From Alloalcanivorax marinus (lineage in GTDB: Bacteria; Pseudomonadota; Gammaproteobacteria; Pseudomonadales; Alcanivoracaceae), in assembly GCF_016785095.1 (NCBI RefSeq), contig NZ_JAEKJB010000015.1, forward strand, positions 1-64,000: DNA of 64,000 nt, given 5' to 3'. A program made the translations under genes and the position numbers. The notes under the pieces were generated by a model, which saw only the letters and a program-made list of their open reading frames with translations, was not told the DNA's origin and ran no database searches. Below, one piece after another: positions 42,559 through 51,361 of the stretch (positions are counted from its first letter, which is position 1; every line of letters starts with the position of its first letter).

Positions 42559-45255
42559 CTACAGGCTGCGCGCCACCTCCTTCACTTCGAACACCTCGAT
42601 CTTGTCGCCTTCCTTGACGTCGTTGTAGCTCTTCACGGCGATGCCACACTCGATACCGCTGCGAACTTCCTGGACATCGTCCTTGAAGCGGCGCAGGGAT
42701 TCCAGCTCGCCCTCGAAGACCACCACGTCGTCGCGCAGCACGCGGATCGGACGGTTCCGGTAGAGGGTACCCTCCACCACCATGCAGCCGGCCACGGCGC
42801 CGAACTTGGAGGAGCGGAACACATCCCGCACCTCGGCGACACCGAGGATCTCCTCGCGTTTCTCCGGCGCCAGCAGACCGCTCATGGCCTGTTTGACGTC
42901 GTCGATCAGCTCGTAGATCACGCTGTAGTAGCGCAGGTCGATGCCTTCCTGCTCGCACAGCTTCTTGGCCTTGCTGTCGGCACGCACGTTGAAGCCGAGC
43001 AGTACCGCCTCGCTGGTCATCGCCAGGTTGACGTCGGATTCGTTGATCGCGCCCACGCCGGCGGACACCAGGCTCACCTTCACTTCGTCGGTGGACAGGT
43101 CGTTGAGCGCGCCGATCAGTGCTTCCAGGGAGCCGCGCACGTCGGTCTTGAGCACGATATTGACCTGGCTGGCCTCGGCGCTGCCCATGTTCTCGAACAG
43201 GTTCTCCAGCTTGGAGGCCTGCTGACGCTTGAGCTTGACGTCGCGGTCGCGATCCTGCCGGAATTCCGCCACTTCGCGGGCTTTCTTCTCGTCCGGCACC
43301 ACCTGGATCTGCTCGCCGGCTTCCGGCGCGCCGTCCAGACCCAGCACCTCCACGGGAATGGAGGGGCCGGCTTTTTTGACCGGTTGACCGTTTTCGTCGA
43401 CCAACGCCCGGACACGACCATAGTGCGCGCCGGCCAGCAGCATGTCGCCGACATTAAGCTCACCGGATTGGATCAGCACGGACGCCACGGTGCCACGGCC
43501 TTTCTCGACGCGGGACTCGATCACCACGCCGCTGGCCGGGCCTGAATCCGGCGCCTTGAGCTCCAGCAGTTCCGCCTGCAGCAGCACCGCTTCGAGCAGA
43601 TCGTCGACACCCTGGCCGCTGTGCGCGGACACGTTAACGAACTGATACTCACCGCCCCATTCCTCGGGGATCACATCCTTGCCGGCCAGTTCGTTCTTGA
43701 CCCGGTCCGGATCGGCGCTTTCCTTGTCGATCTTGTTGACCGCGATGATCAGGGGAATACCGGCCGCCTTGGCGTGGTTGATCGCCTCCTCGGTCTGCGG
43801 CATCACACCGTCGTCGGCGGCTACCACGATGATGGCGATGTCGGTGGCCTTGGCACCGCGCGCGCGCATCGCCGTGAAGGCGGCGTGGCCCGGGGTATCC
43901 AGGAAGGTGATCATGCCCTTGTCAAGCTGCACATGGTAGGCACCGATGTGCTGGGTGATACCCCCGGCCTCGCCGGCGGCCACCTTGGCCTTGCGGATGT
44001 AATCCAGCAGCGAGGTCTTGCCGTGGTCCACGTGGCCCATGATGGTCACCACCGGGGCGCGCGGCACTTCATCCACGCCGCTGTAGTCCGCCAGGTTGGC
44101 CAGATCGTCTTCCAGGGCTTCTTCCTCGCCTTTCACCGGCTTCGGCGTATGGCCCATTTCCTCGGTGAGCAGTACCGCCGTTTCCTGGTCGATGTACTGG
44201 TTCACGGTGGCCATCTCGCCCATCTTCATCATCGCCTTGATGAGTTCCTTGGACTTGATGTTCATGCGCTGAGCCAGCTCGGCCACGGTGATGGTCTCGG
44301 GAATCTCGACGTCGTATACCATTTTCTCCGTGGGGCTCTTGAACCCGTGCTGTTTGTTCATGGAGCTGCGCATCTGGCCGTGGGCCACGCCACCACCGCG
44401 GGGCTTGCGGCGGCGACGGCGGGATTGCCGCTCCTCGGTACGGTAGCCGGCTTCCACGGCGTCGCGAACAATGGACGAGCCTTTCTCTTCTTCCTCGTCG
44501 CTCTTTTCCTGTTCCTGTTCGCCGCCGCGCTTCTCCAGCTCCTCGGCGATACGCTTGGCTTCCTCGGCGGTGCGCCGGGCGGCCTCTTCCTCGGCTTTCT
44601 GGCGCTGCTCGGCTTCCTGCTTGCGGCGTGCTTCCTCGGCTTCGCGCTGCTTGCGCTCCTCGGCCTCACGCTGCTTGCGTTCTTCCTCGGTTTCTTCCTT
44701 CTGCGCCTTCTTGCCAGTCTTGGGCACGCTGGCACGCTTGGCTTTTTCCTGGGAAGCCTTTTCTTCCTCGGCCTTGCGCTCTTCCTCGGCGCGGGCCTTG
44801 GCTTCCTGCTCGCGACGCAGGGCTTCTTCTTCCTCCGCCTTGCGCCTGGCCTCTTCTTCCTCGGCCTTGCGCTTCGCTTCTTCCTCGGCCAGGCGCGCCG
44901 CTTCTTCCTCGGCGGCCTTGCGCTCGGCTTCCAGGCGCTCTTCTTCCTCGATCGCCGCGCGCTTCACATAGGTGCGCTTCTTGCGCACTTCCACATTCAC
45001 GGTCTTGGCCTTGCCCGCCGCGCCGGTGGTCTTGATGGTGCTCGTGGAACGACGCTTCAGGGTGATCTTGCTGGGCTCCGACGACTGGGCACCATGGGAC
45101 TTGCGCAGATGCGCGAGCAGCTGCTGCTTTTGTTCATCGGAGACCCCATCACCAGCGTCGGTGTGCGGCAGCCCGGCTTCCTTCATCTGCGTAAGCAGTG
45201 TATCCACCGGAATGCCAACCACGTCGGCCAGTTTTTTTACGGTCGTTTCTGCCAT
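42559..45255 (-). CDS. infB: Translation initiation factor IF-2
   Basis: GTPase that places fMet-tRNA on the 30S start codon. An IF2_N domain (residues 1-50) is followed by a highly charged helical region rich in E, K, R and A (about 85-260), a second IF2_N unit (about 315-365), and the G domain with GHVDHGKTSLLDYIR, DTPGHAAF and NKID. Domains II-IV complete the 898 residues, similar to E. coli IF2 alpha (890). Confidence 0.98.
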   Translation of the reverse strand: MAETTVKKLADVVGIPVDTLLTQMKEAGLPHTDAGDGVSDEQKQQLLAHLRKSHGAQSSEPSKITLKRRSTSTIKTTGAAGKAKTVNVEVRKKRTYVKRAAIEEEERLEAERKAAEEEAARLAEEEAKRKAEEEEARRKAEEEEALRREQEAKARAEEERKAEEEKASQEKAKRASVPKTGKKAQKEETEEERKQREAEERKQREAEEARRKQEAEQRQKAEEEAARRTAEEAKRIAEELEKRGGEQEQEKSDEEEEKGSSIVRDAVEAGYRTEERQSRRRRRKPRGGGVAHGQMRSSMNKQHGFKSPTEKMVYDVEIPETITVAELAQRMNIKSKELIKAMMKMGEMATVNQYIDQETAVLLTEEMGHTPKPVKGEEEALEDDLANLADYSGVDEVPRAPVVTIMGHVDHGKTSLLDYIRKAKVAAGEAGGITQHIGAYHVQLDKGMITFLDTPGHAAFTAMRARGAKATDIAIIVVAADDGVMPQTEEAINHAKAAGIPLIIAVNKIDKESADPDRVKNELAGKDVIPEEWGGEYQFVNVSAHSGQGVDDLLEAVLLQAELLELKAPDSGPASGVVIESRVEKGRGTVASVLIQSGELNVGDMLLAGAHYGRVRALVDENGQPVKKAGPSIPVEVLGLDGAPEAGEQIQVVPDEKKAREVAEFRQDRDRDVKLKRQQASKLENLFENMGSAEASQVNIVLKTDVRGSLEALIGALNDLSTDEVKVSLVSAGVGAINESDVNLAMTSEAVLLGFNVRADSKAKKLCEQEGIDLRYYSVIYELIDDVKQAMSGLLAPEKREEILGVAEVRDVFRSSKFGAVAGCMVVEGTLYRNRPIRVLRDDVVVFEGELESLRRFKDDVQEVRSGIECGIAVKSYNDVKEGDKIEVFEVKEVARSL

Positions 45256-45311
45256 GTCAGCAACACTCTCCTGTCCGCTTCTTGGTGACGCCCTGCTTTC
45301 TCCGACGGAGG

Positions 45312-46817
45312 TTACTCGCCGGCTTCCTCACCTTCGAACCAGGGGGCGCGAGCGGTCATGATCAACTGGGCCGCGCGCTCTTCGTCCATCCCTTCGATGT
45401 CGAGCAGGTCATCCACCGCTTGTTCGGCAAGGTCTTCCATGGTGACGATGCCTTTGGAGGCCATCTCCACCGCCAGGTCACGGTCCATGCCGTCCATGTT
45501 CAGCAGATCGTCGGCGGGTTCGGCCTGTTCGAATTTTTCCTCGGACACCAGGGCCCGGGTCAACAGCGCATCCTTGGCGCGCTGGCGCAGCGCTTCGACG
45601 ATATCCTCGTCAAAACCCTCGATGGCCAGCATCTCCTCGGTGGGCACGTAAGCCACTTCCTCAAGGGAGGAGAAACCTTCCTCCACCAGCACGGCGGCCA
45701 CGTCCTCGTCCACGTCGAGGAACTCCATGAAGGTTTCCAGGGCCTGTTCGGCCTCTTGCTGCTGCTTGTTCTCCGCCTCGTCAATGGTCATCACGTTCAG
45801 TTCCCAGCCGGTCAGCTCGGAAGCGAGACGGATATTCTGGCCGCTGCGGCCGATGGCCTGGGCCAGGGCGGATTCGTCTTCCACCGCGATGTCCATGGTG
45901 TGGCTTTCCTCATCGACGACGATGGAGGCCACTTCCGCCGGCTGCATGGCGTTGATTACCAGTTGCGCCGGATTGTCGTCCCACAGGACGATGTCGATGC
46001 GCTCGCCGGCCAGTTCGTTGGACACCGCCTGCACGCGCGCGCCGCGCATGCCGACGCAGGCGCCCACCGGATCGATGCGCTGGTCGTTGGTCTTCACCGC
46101 GATCTTGGCGCGGGAACCCGGATCACGGGCGGCGCCCTTGATCTCGATGAGCTCCTCGCCGATCTCCGGCACTTCGATCTTGAACAGCTCGATGAGCATT
46201 TCCGGGCAGGCGCGGCTGGCGAACAACTGCGGGCCCCGGTTCTCCTCGTTGACGCCCAGCAGATAGGCGCGCAGCCGGTCGTTCTGGCGCACGCTTTCGC
46301 GGGTAATCATGTGCTCGCGGGTGATCAGCGCCTCGGCGTTGCCGCCCAGGTCGAGCACGATGGCGTCACGGCTGGACTTCTTGACCACGCCGCTGATCAG
46401 TTCGCCGATGCGATCACGATATTCCTCGATGATCTGCCGGCGCTCGGCTTCGCGCACCTTCTGCACGATCACCTGCTTGGCGGTCTGGGCGGCGATGCGG
46501 CCGAACGCCTCGGATTCGACTTCCTCTTCGTAGGTGTCGCCGATCCGGAGGCTCTTATCCTGCTCGTGGGCCTCATCCAAAGTCAGTTGGCGCCCGAACT
46601 CGAACAGCTCTTCGTCGGGTACCACGTGCCAGACGCGGAAGGTGCGGTAATCGCCGCTGACGCGATCGATTTCCACGCGGATTTCCACGTCTTCTTCCTT
46701 GAACCGTTTCTTGGTCGCCGCCGCCAGGGCCGATTCGATGGCCTCGAAAATTACATCGCGACTGACGCCTTTCTCGTTGGAAACGGTTTCCGCTACCAGC
46801 AGGATCTCTTTGTTCAT
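45312..46817 (-). CDS. nusA: Transcription termination/antitermination factor NusA
   Basis: RNA polymerase-associated factor acting in pausing, termination and rrn antitermination. N-terminal polymerase-binding domain (1-~130), S1 (~135-200), two KH domains (IDPVGACVGMRGARVQAV and SALAQAIGRSGQNIRLAS) and two acidic C-terminal repeats. 501 residues, close to E. coli (495). It is part of the rimP-nusA-infB operon. Confidence 0.98.
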   Translation of the reverse strand: MNKEILLVAETVSNEKGVSRDVIFEAIESALAAATKKRFKEEDVEIRVEIDRVSGDYRTFRVWHVVPDEELFEFGRQLTLDEAHEQDKSLRIGDTYEEEVESEAFGRIAAQTAKQVIVQKVREAERRQIIEEYRDRIGELISGVVKKSSRDAIVLDLGGNAEALITREHMITRESVRQNDRLRAYLLGVNEENRGPQLFASRACPEMLIELFKIEVPEIGEELIEIKGAARDPGSRAKIAVKTNDQRIDPVGACVGMRGARVQAVSNELAGERIDIVLWDDNPAQLVINAMQPAEVASIVVDEESHTMDIAVEDESALAQAIGRSGQNIRLASELTGWELNVMTIDEAENKQQQEAEQALETFMEFLDVDEDVAAVLVEEGFSSLEEVAYVPTEEMLAIEGFDEDIVEALRQRAKDALLTRALVSEEKFEQAEPADDLLNMDGMDRDLAVEMASKGIVTMEDLAEQAVDDLLDIEGMDEERAAQLIMTARAPWFEGEEAGE

Positions 46818-46850
46818 GGCCAGGCCTTTACCTATGTCTCCGGGGCGCGC

Positions 46851-47306
46851 TCAATCGAAGCGGGGCTGCAATCGGGCGCGGTCCACCTGACTGTAGGGAA
46901 CACGCAGGGTGTCGCCGTCAAGCGTCACCACCAGCGTATCGCCATCCACGGCAACCAGGGTCGCCGTCATTTTACGCTTGCCCGCCACCGGAGCCAGCAG
47001 CTTGAGCTGCACGTCCTCGCCCAGGTAACGGTCGAATTGGGAAAGTTCGAAGAGGGGACGGTCCATGCCCGGGGAAGACACTTCCAGGTTGTATTCACCG
47101 GGAATCGGGTCTTCCACGTCCAACAGGCCGCTGACCTCATGGCTCACCCGTACGCAATCATCAACGGTGATGCCTTCGTCGTGGTCGATAAAAAGACGCA
47201 ACACGGCACTGCGCCCCTGGAGGTATTGCACGCCCCAGAGCGTATAACCCAGGTCCTCGACCAGCGGAGCCAGCAGCTCCTTGAGTTGTTCAGTGCGTTT
47301 TGACAT
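46851..47306 (-). CDS. rimP: Ribosome maturation factor RimP
   Basis: Assists 30S assembly. The family block LEVSSPGMDRPL and the C-terminal Sm-like domain are present. The frame is open for 26 further codons upstream but these cross the leader terminators; ATG 47306 preceded by AGAGGC gives 151 residues, the normal size. Confidence 0.96.
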   Translation of the reverse strand: MSKRTEQLKELLAPLVEDLGYTLWGVQYLQGRSAVLRLFIDHDEGITVDDCVRVSHEVSGLLDVEDPIPGEYNLEVSSPGMDRPLFELSQFDRYLGEDVQLKLLAPVAGKRKMTATLVAVDGDTLVVTLDGDTLRVPYSQVDRARLQPRFD

Positions 47307-47331
47307 GTGCCTCTTTTCCGGCGCCACAAAC

Positions 47332-47353
47332 AAAAAATGGGCATAACGCCCAT
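47332..47353 (-). terminator. Leader terminator 2 before rimP
   Basis: On the reverse strand ATGGGC-GTTAT-GCCCAT is followed by six T (47332-47337). It lies 26 bases before the rimP ATG, in tandem with a stronger terminator. Confidence 0.7.
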
Positions 47354-47382
47354 TCCCACTAGCGACCCCGGTTGTGGATAGC

Positions 47383-47408
47383 AAAAAGCCCCTCTAGAGG
47401 GGCTTTTT
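47383..47408. terminator. Bidirectional terminator between tRNA-fMet and rimP
   Basis: A perfect 26-bp palindrome: AAAAAGCCCCTCT followed directly by AGAGGGGCTTTTT. It ends tRNA transcripts while allowing some readthrough into rimP-nusA-infB, as in the E. coli metY-nusA operon. Confidence 0.92.
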
Positions 47409-47439
47409 GTTCTACGGAACCGGGATCGGCTCCGACAAG

Positions 47440-47516
<77 letters not shown>

Positions 47517-47533
47517 CTTGAAATCGAGCGCAA

Positions 47534-47562
47534 ATACTAAGGATTCGCGCGGGCCTTGTCAA
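47534..47562 (-). promoter_or_regulatory. Promoter of tRNA-fMet / rimP operon
   Basis: TTGACA (47557-47562), 17 bp, TAGTAT (47534-47539) on the reverse strand; it reads into the initiator tRNA 18 bases downstream and beyond to rimP-nusA-infB. Confidence 0.88.
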
Positions 47563-47641
47563 TCCGATTCGAGAAAAAAGTATTTATTTTTCCGAACCTT
47601 AACGAGTGCAAAACCCTTCCACATTTGCTGCCGAAGGCTGG

Positions 47642-47752
47642 GCGGGAAGCCCCGCTTCCCGCGCCAACGCAGCGGCGGGGATACCGCCCGCCGCGTCTCG
47701 GCGTTGGCCGGCAGTGCGGCCAAGAATCACAAGCGGGTTCCGCCAGGAACCC
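47642..47752. repeat. Cluster of three perfect hairpins between the tRNA genes
   Basis: First hairpin: GCGGGAAGC/GCTTCCCGC with a CCC loop (47642-47662). Second, two-stage: GCCAACGC plus GCGGCGGG pairing with CCCGCCGC and GCGTTGGC (47663-47708). Third: GGGTTCC/GGAACCC with a GCCA loop (47735-47752). None has a T-run. The third lies just past tRNA-Leu and may help end that transcript or guide RNase processing. Confidence 0.7.
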
Positions 47753-47762
47753 AACCTTATTT

Positions 47763-47849
47763 TGGTGCCGAAGGCCGGACTTGAACCGGCACGACCGTAA
47801 GGTCACTACCCCCTCAAGATAGCGTGTCTACCAATTCCACCACTTCGGC
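47763..47849 (-). tRNA. tRNA-Leu (GAG)
   Basis: An 87-base class II tRNA with long variable arm and encoded CCA. The anticodon loop TTGAGGG gives GAG. It lies directly after secG on the same strand, like E. coli leuU. Confidence 0.97.
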
Positions 47850-47860
47850 AAAGAACTCGC

Positions 47861-48331
47861 TTACTGCTCCGGCTGAGACGTGGTCTCATCCGGGGCCGGG
47901 GATTCTAACTCAGCCGCCGGCACATCTAAAGACTCTTTTTCGGATTCGGGCGAATCCATCGCCGGCACGTCGCCACCGGGCACGTCACTGGCGGCCGGAG
48001 CGTCCGTGGACGGCACCTCGGCACCGCTCTGATCCATGGCCGGCACGTCCTGCTCGTCCACGGATTCCAGCGCCGGCAGAATACTGCCGCCACCCGTGGC
48101 TTCCTGGCGGGCCATCCAGGCCAGGCCCAGGCTGGTGATAAAGAACACCACCGCGAGCACCGCCGTGGAGCGGGTCAGGAAGTTGGCGGAGCCGGCACTG
48201 CCGAACACGGTTTGCGAACCGCCGCCACCAAAGGAGGCGCCGGCGTCGGCGCCCTTGCCGTGCTGGATCAGAATCAGGCCAATAAGACCCAATGCCGCAA
48301 GCACGTGCACTACGTGAAGCACAATATCCAT
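47861..48331 (-). CDS. secG: Preprotein translocase subunit SecG
   Basis: Small SecYEG component that aids protein export. Two helices (about 3-22 and 55-72) flank the conserved GKGADAGASFGGGGSQTVFGSAGSANFLTR loop. At 156 residues it is longer than usual (E. coli 110) because of an acidic, proline-rich disordered tail with repeated DVPA/VPAMD units from about residue 80. Confidence 0.95.
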   Translation of the reverse strand: MDIVLHVVHVLAALGLIGLILIQHGKGADAGASFGGGGSQTVFGSAGSANFLTRSTAVLAVVFFITSLGLAWMARQEATGGGSILPALESVDEQDVPAMDQSGAEVPSTDAPAASDVPGGDVPAMDSPESEKESLDVPAAELESPAPDETTSQPEQ

Positions 48332-48334
48332 AAA

Positions 48335-49084
48335 TCAACCTGCCGCCCGACAAATGGCGATAAATTGTTCTGCTTTCAATGAGGCCCCGCCGATCAGACC
48401 ACCGTCGATATCCGGCTGAGCAAATAGAGGGGCGGCATTATCCGCCTTTACACTGCCGCCGTAAAGGAGCCTCAGGCCGGCGGCCACCCCGGCGTCCAGA
48501 TCGGCCACCGCGGCACGCAGCCGGGCGTGCACTTCCTGGGCCTGTTCAGGCGTCGCGGTAAGGCCGGTACCAATCGCCCAGACCGGCTCATAGGCCACCA
48601 CCGCCCCGGCCAGAGCGCCCACGCCGGCGGCCTCCACCACCGCCATCAATTGCCGCACCACCACCTGCTCGGTCTGCTCCGCCTCCCGCTCGCGCAGAGT
48701 CTCGCCCACGCACAGGATCGGAGTGAGCCCGGCCTGTTGCGCGCGCAGGAACTTGCTGGCTACCCGGTCATCGTCCTCGCCATACAGCTCGCGGCGCTCG
48801 GAATGGCCGACGATGACGTACACGCAGCCCAGCTCCTTGAGCATTTCCGCGGAGACTTCACCGGTGAAAGCACCGTCCTCATGATCACAGAGATCCTGGG
48901 CGCCAAGCATGATACCGCTGCCGTCCAGTGCCCGGCGCAGTGCCGCCAGGTACGGGAAAGGCGGGCACAGCGCCGCTTCCACGCCCTCGGTCATGACGCC
49001 GCGCAGAGCGGCGGCGACCTCTTCGACCAGCGCCAGCCGGCCATTCATCTTCCAGTTGCCCGCCACCAGCGGTGTTCTTGTCAT
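48335..49084 (-). CDS. tpiA: Triose-phosphate isomerase
   Basis: Interconverts DHAP and glyceraldehyde-3-phosphate. GNWKMNG has the substrate lysine, GHSERRE the catalytic histidine, and VAYEPVWAIGTG the catalytic glutamate and loop 6. 249 residues. It lies between secG (3 bases) and glmM (24 bases). Confidence 0.98.
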   Translation of the reverse strand: MTRTPLVAGNWKMNGRLALVEEVAAALRGVMTEGVEAALCPPFPYLAALRRALDGSGIMLGAQDLCDHEDGAFTGEVSAEMLKELGCVYVIVGHSERRELYGEDDDRVASKFLRAQQAGLTPILCVGETLREREAEQTEQVVVRQLMAVVEAAGVGALAGAVVAYEPVWAIGTGLTATPEQAQEVHARLRAAVADLDAGVAAGLRLLYGGSVKADNAAPLFAQPDIDGGLIGGASLKAEQFIAICRAAG

Positions 49085-49108
49085 GGGTCGACCCTCTTAA
49101 AACCGATC

Positions 49109-50443
49109 TCAGGCAATCGCCGTTTCCACCGCGTCCGCCAGGCGCCGGCACAGCCGTTCCACCTGGTCGGCGTCCTTGCCCTCCACCATCACCCGCACCA
49201 GGGGTTCGGTACCGGAGGGGCGCAACAGCACCCGACCATTATCGCCCAGCTCCGCCTCCACTTCGCCCAGCGCCGCGCGCAGCCCATCGTCATCCTGATA
49301 GCGATCACGGTGAGCGCCACGTACATTGATCAGCGTCTGCGGCAACAGCGGCGCCTCGGTGACCGCCTCGCGCAGACCGCGCCCCTCGCGCCGCAAGGCA
49401 TCGAGCACCTGCAGGGCCGCCACGGTTCCATCCCCGGTGGAGGTACGGTCCAGACAGACCAGGTGCCCGGAGGATTCGCCTCCCAGCAGCCAGCCACGCT
49501 GGTCCAGTTGTTCCATGACATAGCGGTCGCCCACCTTGGCGCGAACGAACGGGATATCCCGGGCGCGCAGCGCCAGCTCAAGCCCCAGATTGGACATCAG
49601 CGTGCCGACCACCCCGCCCTCAAGGCGGCCGCGCCGGTGGCGGTCACGGGCGATGATGTACAGCAATTGATCACCATCCACCACCTGGCCCCGGTCATCC
49701 ACCATGATCAGGCGATCGGCATCGCCGTCCAGGGCCAGCCCCAGATCCGCGCCCTCTTCCACCACCTGGCGGCGCAGTGCATCCGGGTTGGTGGAACCGC
49801 AGTCACGGTTGATATTGAAGCCGTCCGGCTTGTTGGCCATGGGCACCACCTCGGCGCCCAGTTCCTCAAGCACATCCGGCGTAATGTGGTAAGCGGCGCC
49901 GTTGGCGGTATCCACCACGATCTTGAGCCCGCCCAGGTTCAGCCCCGGCGCGGTGCTTTTGCAAAACTCGATGTAACGCCCACGGGCATCATCGATCCGC
50001 CGCACCTTACCAAGCTTGTCGGTGGGCACCACCGATATCGGCTCGTCGAGCATGCGCTCGATGTCCGCTTCGATCTGATCGCTGAGTTTGCGCCCATCGT
50101 CACCAAAGAACTTGATGCCGTTATCGGTATAGGCATTGTGCGACGCGGAAATCACGATGCCCGCCTGGGCATGCAGGGTGCGCGTGAGGTAGGCGATGGC
50201 CGGAGTGGGCATCGGGCCGAGCAGGCGAACATCCACGCCGGCGGCGGAAATACCGGCTTCCAGGGCCGACTCGAACATATAGCCGGAGATGCGGGTGTCC
50301 TTGCCAATCAGAATCTTGCTGCTGCCCCGGGCGGCCAGCACCCGGCCCGCGGCCCAGCCCAGCTTGAGCACGAAATCCGGCGTGATCGGCGGCTCCCCAA
50401 CCGTGCCGCGAATGCCATCGGTTCCAAAATACTTGCGACTCAT
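49109..50443 (-). CDS. glmM: Phosphoglucosamine mutase
   Basis: Converts glucosamine-6-phosphate to glucosamine-1-phosphate for UDP-GlcNAc. FGTDGIRG at the N-terminus, the phosphoserine loop GIVISASHNAYTDNGIKFF, metal-binding DGDADR and the C-terminal RPSGTEPLVRVMVE phosphate site are all intact. 444 residues (E. coli 445). Confidence 0.98.
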   Translation of the reverse strand: MSRKYFGTDGIRGTVGEPPITPDFVLKLGWAAGRVLAARGSSKILIGKDTRISGYMFESALEAGISAAGVDVRLLGPMPTPAIAYLTRTLHAQAGIVISASHNAYTDNGIKFFGDDGRKLSDQIEADIERMLDEPISVVPTDKLGKVRRIDDARGRYIEFCKSTAPGLNLGGLKIVVDTANGAAYHITPDVLEELGAEVVPMANKPDGFNINRDCGSTNPDALRRQVVEEGADLGLALDGDADRLIMVDDRGQVVDGDQLLYIIARDRHRRGRLEGGVVGTLMSNLGLELALRARDIPFVRAKVGDRYVMEQLDQRGWLLGGESSGHLVCLDRTSTGDGTVAALQVLDALRREGRGLREAVTEAPLLPQTLINVRGAHRDRYQDDDGLRAALGEVEAELGDNGRVLLRPSGTEPLVRVMVEGKDADQVERLCRRLADAVETAIA

Positions 50444-50502
50444 CCCTTGCCTCCTCTGCCAGGGGTTTCCCGCGTCCGGCGCGCGTCGCCGCCGGGCCGC
50501 GT

Positions 50503-51348
50503 TCAGCGTTTCTTATATTGGTTCACGGCGTGGGCGAAACGCACGCCGTCCAAAGTGGCCTTGACGTCATGGGCGCGCACGATCATCGCGCCCCGTTCCA
50601 CGCACAGTACCGCCGCCGCCACCGAACCCGGCATGCGCTCGTCCACGGGACGGTCCAGCACCTTGCCGATCATGCCCTTGCGCGACAGGCCCACCAGGAT
50701 GGGCAGCTCCAGGACACGAAGCTGCTCGAGCTCGGCCAACAGGCGCAAATTATGCTCCAGGGTCTTGGCGAATCCGAACCCCGGGTCCACCAGCAGCTTG
50801 TCACGGGCAATACCAGCGGCCACGCAGGCCTCCACCCGCTCGCGCAAAAAGGCGATCACCTCGGCGGTGACATCCTGGTAGCGGGGATCGTCCTGCATAT
50901 TGCCGGGTTCACCACGCATGTGCATGACACATACCGGCAAACCGGTGGCGGCGGCAGCTTCGAGGGCGCCGGGACGGCGCAGGGAGCGCACGTCGTTGAT
51001 CAGACCGGCGCCGGCAGCGGCGCAATCGCGGATCACCGCCGGAGTACTGGTGTCCACGGACACCAGGGCATCCAGCTCCCGGGTGAGCGCTTCCACCACC
51101 GGAATCACGCGGTCCAGTTCTTCCTGCTCGGAGACCGGCTCGGCCCCGGGGCGGGTGGATTCACCGCCCACGTCGATGATCGCCGCCCCGTCCGCCAGCA
51201 GGCGTTCCGCCTGGCGCAGGGCTGCGTCCCGCGAGGTATAGCGGCCGCCGTCGGAAAAGGAATCCGGGGTCACATTGAGGACCCCCATAACGAGGGGCGC
51301 GGACAGATTCAGTGTCCGCGCCCCACAGGTCAGGCTGGTTGTCGTCAT
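50503..51348 (-). CDS. folP: Dihydropteroate synthase
   Basis: Condenses DHPPP with p-aminobenzoate; the sulfonamide target. MGVLNVTPDSFSDGG, DVGGESTRPGA and DPGFGFAKTLEHN are the family signatures. The frame is open 60 codons upstream, antisense to nothing but overlapping ftsH; family N-termini support ATG 51348 and 281 residues. It lies 13 bases after ftsH, as in E. coli and Pseudomonas. Confidence 0.97.
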   Translation of the reverse strand: MTTTSLTCGARTLNLSAPLVMGVLNVTPDSFSDGGRYTSRDAALRQAERLLADGAAIIDVGGESTRPGAEPVSEQEELDRVIPVVEALTRELDALVSVDTSTPAVIRDCAAAGAGLINDVRSLRRPGALEAAAATGLPVCVMHMRGEPGNMQDDPRYQDVTAEVIAFLRERVEACVAAGIARDKLLVDPGFGFAKTLEHNLRLLAELEQLRVLELPILVGLSRKGMIGKVLDRPVDERMPGSVAAAVLCVERGAMIVRAHDVKATLDGVRFAHAVNQYKKR

Positions 51349-51361
51349 TGAAGCCCGGTCG

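Noticed and set aside
44400..45200. Charged repetitive part of IF-2 as a foreign insertion
   Set aside because: E/K/R/A-rich helical linkers of variable length are normal in the N-terminal region of bacterial IF-2.
45198..47303. A 701-codon forward frame across nusA and rimP
   Set aside because: It is antisense to two well-supported essential genes and has shadow-type composition without motifs.
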